DNA from: Saccoglossus kowalevskii | Lineage: Eukaryota > Hemichordata > Enteropneusta > Harrimaniidae | DNA length: 64,000 nt | Direction of reading: 5' to 3' | Assembly (NCBI RefSeq): GCF_000003605.2 | Contig: NW_003116181.1 | Location: 1-64,000 of the forward strand | Notes under the pieces: generated by a model | Database searches by the model: none | What the model saw: only the letters and a program-made list of their open reading frames with translations | What the model was told of the DNA's origin: nothing | Made by a program: the position numbers and the translations under genes | Shown: positions 63,228 through 64,000 of the stretch, piece by piece | How the letters are laid out: each line of letters starts with the position of its first letter | How positions within the stretch are numbered: position 1 is the first letter of the stretch

Positions 63228-64000
63228 CTAGATTAGTAGAATGCTAGTCGTCTAATGCGACACTAGTACAGTGGAATCTTAGTCTTCTAATGCGACACTA
63301 GAATAGTAGAATGCTAGTCTTCTAATGCGACACTAGTACAGTGGAATGATGCTCTTCTAATGTAACGCTAGATTAGTAGAATGCTAGTCTTCTAATGCGA
63401 CACTAGTACAGTGTAATGAGGCTCTTCTAATGTAACACTAGATTAGTATAATGCTAGTCGTCTAATACGACACTAGTTCAGTGGAATCATAGTCTTCTAA
63501 TGTAATACTAGATTAGTAGAATGCCAGTCTTCTAATGCGACACTAGTACAGTGAAATGATGCTCTTCTAATGTAACACTAGATTAGTAGAATGCTAGTCT
63601 TCTAATGCGACACTAGTACAATGGAATGAGGCTCTTCTAATGTAACACTAGTTTAGAAGAATGCTAGTCTTCTAATCCGACACTAGTACAGTGGAATGAT
63701 GCTCTAATGTAACACTAGATTAGTATAATGCTAGTCTTCTAATGCGACACAAGTACAGTGGAATGACGCTCTTCTAATGTAACACTAGATTAGTATAATG
63801 CTAGTCTTCTAATGCGACACTAGTACAGTGGAATCTTAGTCTTCTAATGCGACACTAGAATAGTAGAATGCTAGTCTTTTAATGCGACACTAGTACAGTG
63901 GAACGATGCTCTTCTAATGTAACACTAGATTACTCGAATACTAGTCTTCTAATGCGACACTAGTACAGTGGAATGATGCTCTTCTAATGTAACACTAGAT
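63228..64000. repeat. Type IV composite block, copy 4 (runs off the window)
   Basis: Twelve units colinear with 23683-24455 at a constant offset of 39,545 bp, including a 67-bp unit at 63648-63714. Shared private variants are AACG at the end of the 63298 unit, TCCGACA in 63648 and TTACTCGAATACTAG in 63925. A visible difference is CTAGTTTAGAAG (63648) against CTAGATTAGAAG (24103). A partial unit begins at 63995. Confidence 0.9.

Larger units (their letters stand above)
1..64000. repeat. 70-bp satellite DNA array, window-wide
   Basis: Every part of the window reads as tandem copies of one 70-bp unit, all in the same orientation, about 915 in total. Most copies differ from the consensus by only a few bases. 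I found no inverted copy, no inserted mobile element and no unique sequence, and both window edges lie inside the array. The consensus has TAG, TAA or TGA in each forward frame and CTA or TTA (reverse-strand stops) in each reverse frame, so it cannot encode protein. Such long, homogeneous, higher-order-structured arrays are known from eukaryotic centromeric, pericentromeric and subtelomeric heterochromatin; which of these applies is not visible. No known satellite family name is claimed. Confidence 0.98.

Noticed and set aside
1-64000. CRISPR array (regular direct repeats about 35 bp long)
   Set aside because: There are no unique spacers. The sequence between repeats is itself the other 35-bp half, and there is no cas gene or leader.
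1-64000. Protein-coding tandem repeat gene
   Set aside because: The consensus unit has stops in all six frames and its length is not a multiple of 3, so the frame rotates with each unit.
1-64000. Transposon, retroelement or virus-derived fragment
   Set aside because: No target-site duplications, terminal repeats, A-tails or non-satellite sequence were seen anywhere.
1-64000. Assembly-collapsed or synthetic simple repeat
   Set aside because: Neighbouring units carry many distinct diagnostic variants in long ordered strings, which argues for a real array resolved by long reads, apart from the local indel clusters flagged separately.

Overview
The whole 64 kb window is one uninterrupted satellite DNA array. 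I see no protein-coding gene, RNA gene, transposon, CRISPR array or other non-satellite stretch. The basic unit is 70 bp (clean example 22041-22110; A22 C12 G14 T22, about 37% GC, one CpG). It is repeated roughly 915 times head to tail, always in the same orientation. Each unit is a diverged pair of 35-bp halves, A then B, which match at 26 of 35 positions by my count. Stop codons occur in all six frames of the consensus unit, and 70 is not a multiple of 3, so no frame stays open for more than a few units. Tens of kilobases of homogenised tandem repeat with higher-order structure point to eukaryotic heterochromatin, such as a centromeric, pericentromeric or subtelomeric block. Neither the species nor the chromosomal location can be read from the sequence, and I do not recognise the family by name.

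I used unit-specific variants as labels. For reading the entries: P has GGGACA and B half GCAG; Q has CTAGATAAGTATA; R has TTAATATA, TCGTC and CATAG and ends AATA; S has CTAGAATAG, CTTTTAATG and GGAACG; T has GCCAG; U has TTAATAGA, TCGTC and CATAG; V has ATTCGAGTG; V' has ATTCGAATG; W has AGAAGGCTAG and ATTCAAATG; X starts ATAGATTAG; N starts ATAGATTGG; O has TTAGTATA and GGAACG; Y has GTTAGTATTC; Z has B half GCAG; K starts CTAGTTTAG and K' CTAGTTTATTAG; L has AGAAGGCTAGTCTTC; J is a 69-bp ATTATAG unit; J2 has TTAGTATA with AAAG; J3 has GCTAATCGTC with CATAG; G1 has CTGGATTAG with TTTCC; G2 has GATCAG with CTCC and GCAACA.

Four block types alternate. Type I is a 7-unit, 490-bp higher-order repeat in the order P-Q-R-S-T-U-V: 141-2450, 7172-13402, 16690-17109, 31045-32304, parts of 40212-42661, 44822-46151, 48182-51052 and 57631-58540. 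Type II is a looser mosaic rich in W, X, Y, Z, K, L and J units and in 35-bp half-unit slips: 2451-7171, 14870-16689, 18438-23472, 25010-27908, 32305-40211, 46152-48181, 51053-57630 and 58541-63227. Type III is a 15-16 unit repeat of about 1.04-1.12 kb: 27909-31044 and 42662-44821. Type IV is a composite related to types I and III: 13403-14869, 17110-18437, 23473-25009 and 63228-64000. Bases 1-140 are two units continuing an array that begins outside the window; the right edge is also inside the array.

Above this level, segments of about 0.4-1.4 kb recur nearly verbatim at sites 5-40 kb apart and share private variants. Examples are an 840-bp cassette at three sites, a roughly 0.63-0.70 kb cassette at six sites, and a segment of about 770 bp at 23683 and 63228. 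The picture is of an array built by repeated unequal exchange or block duplication, with exchange points often in the sequence the two halves share (TCTTCTAATG then ACACTAG). The interest here is evolutionary and structural; the window holds no gene system. All counts and alignments were done by eye.
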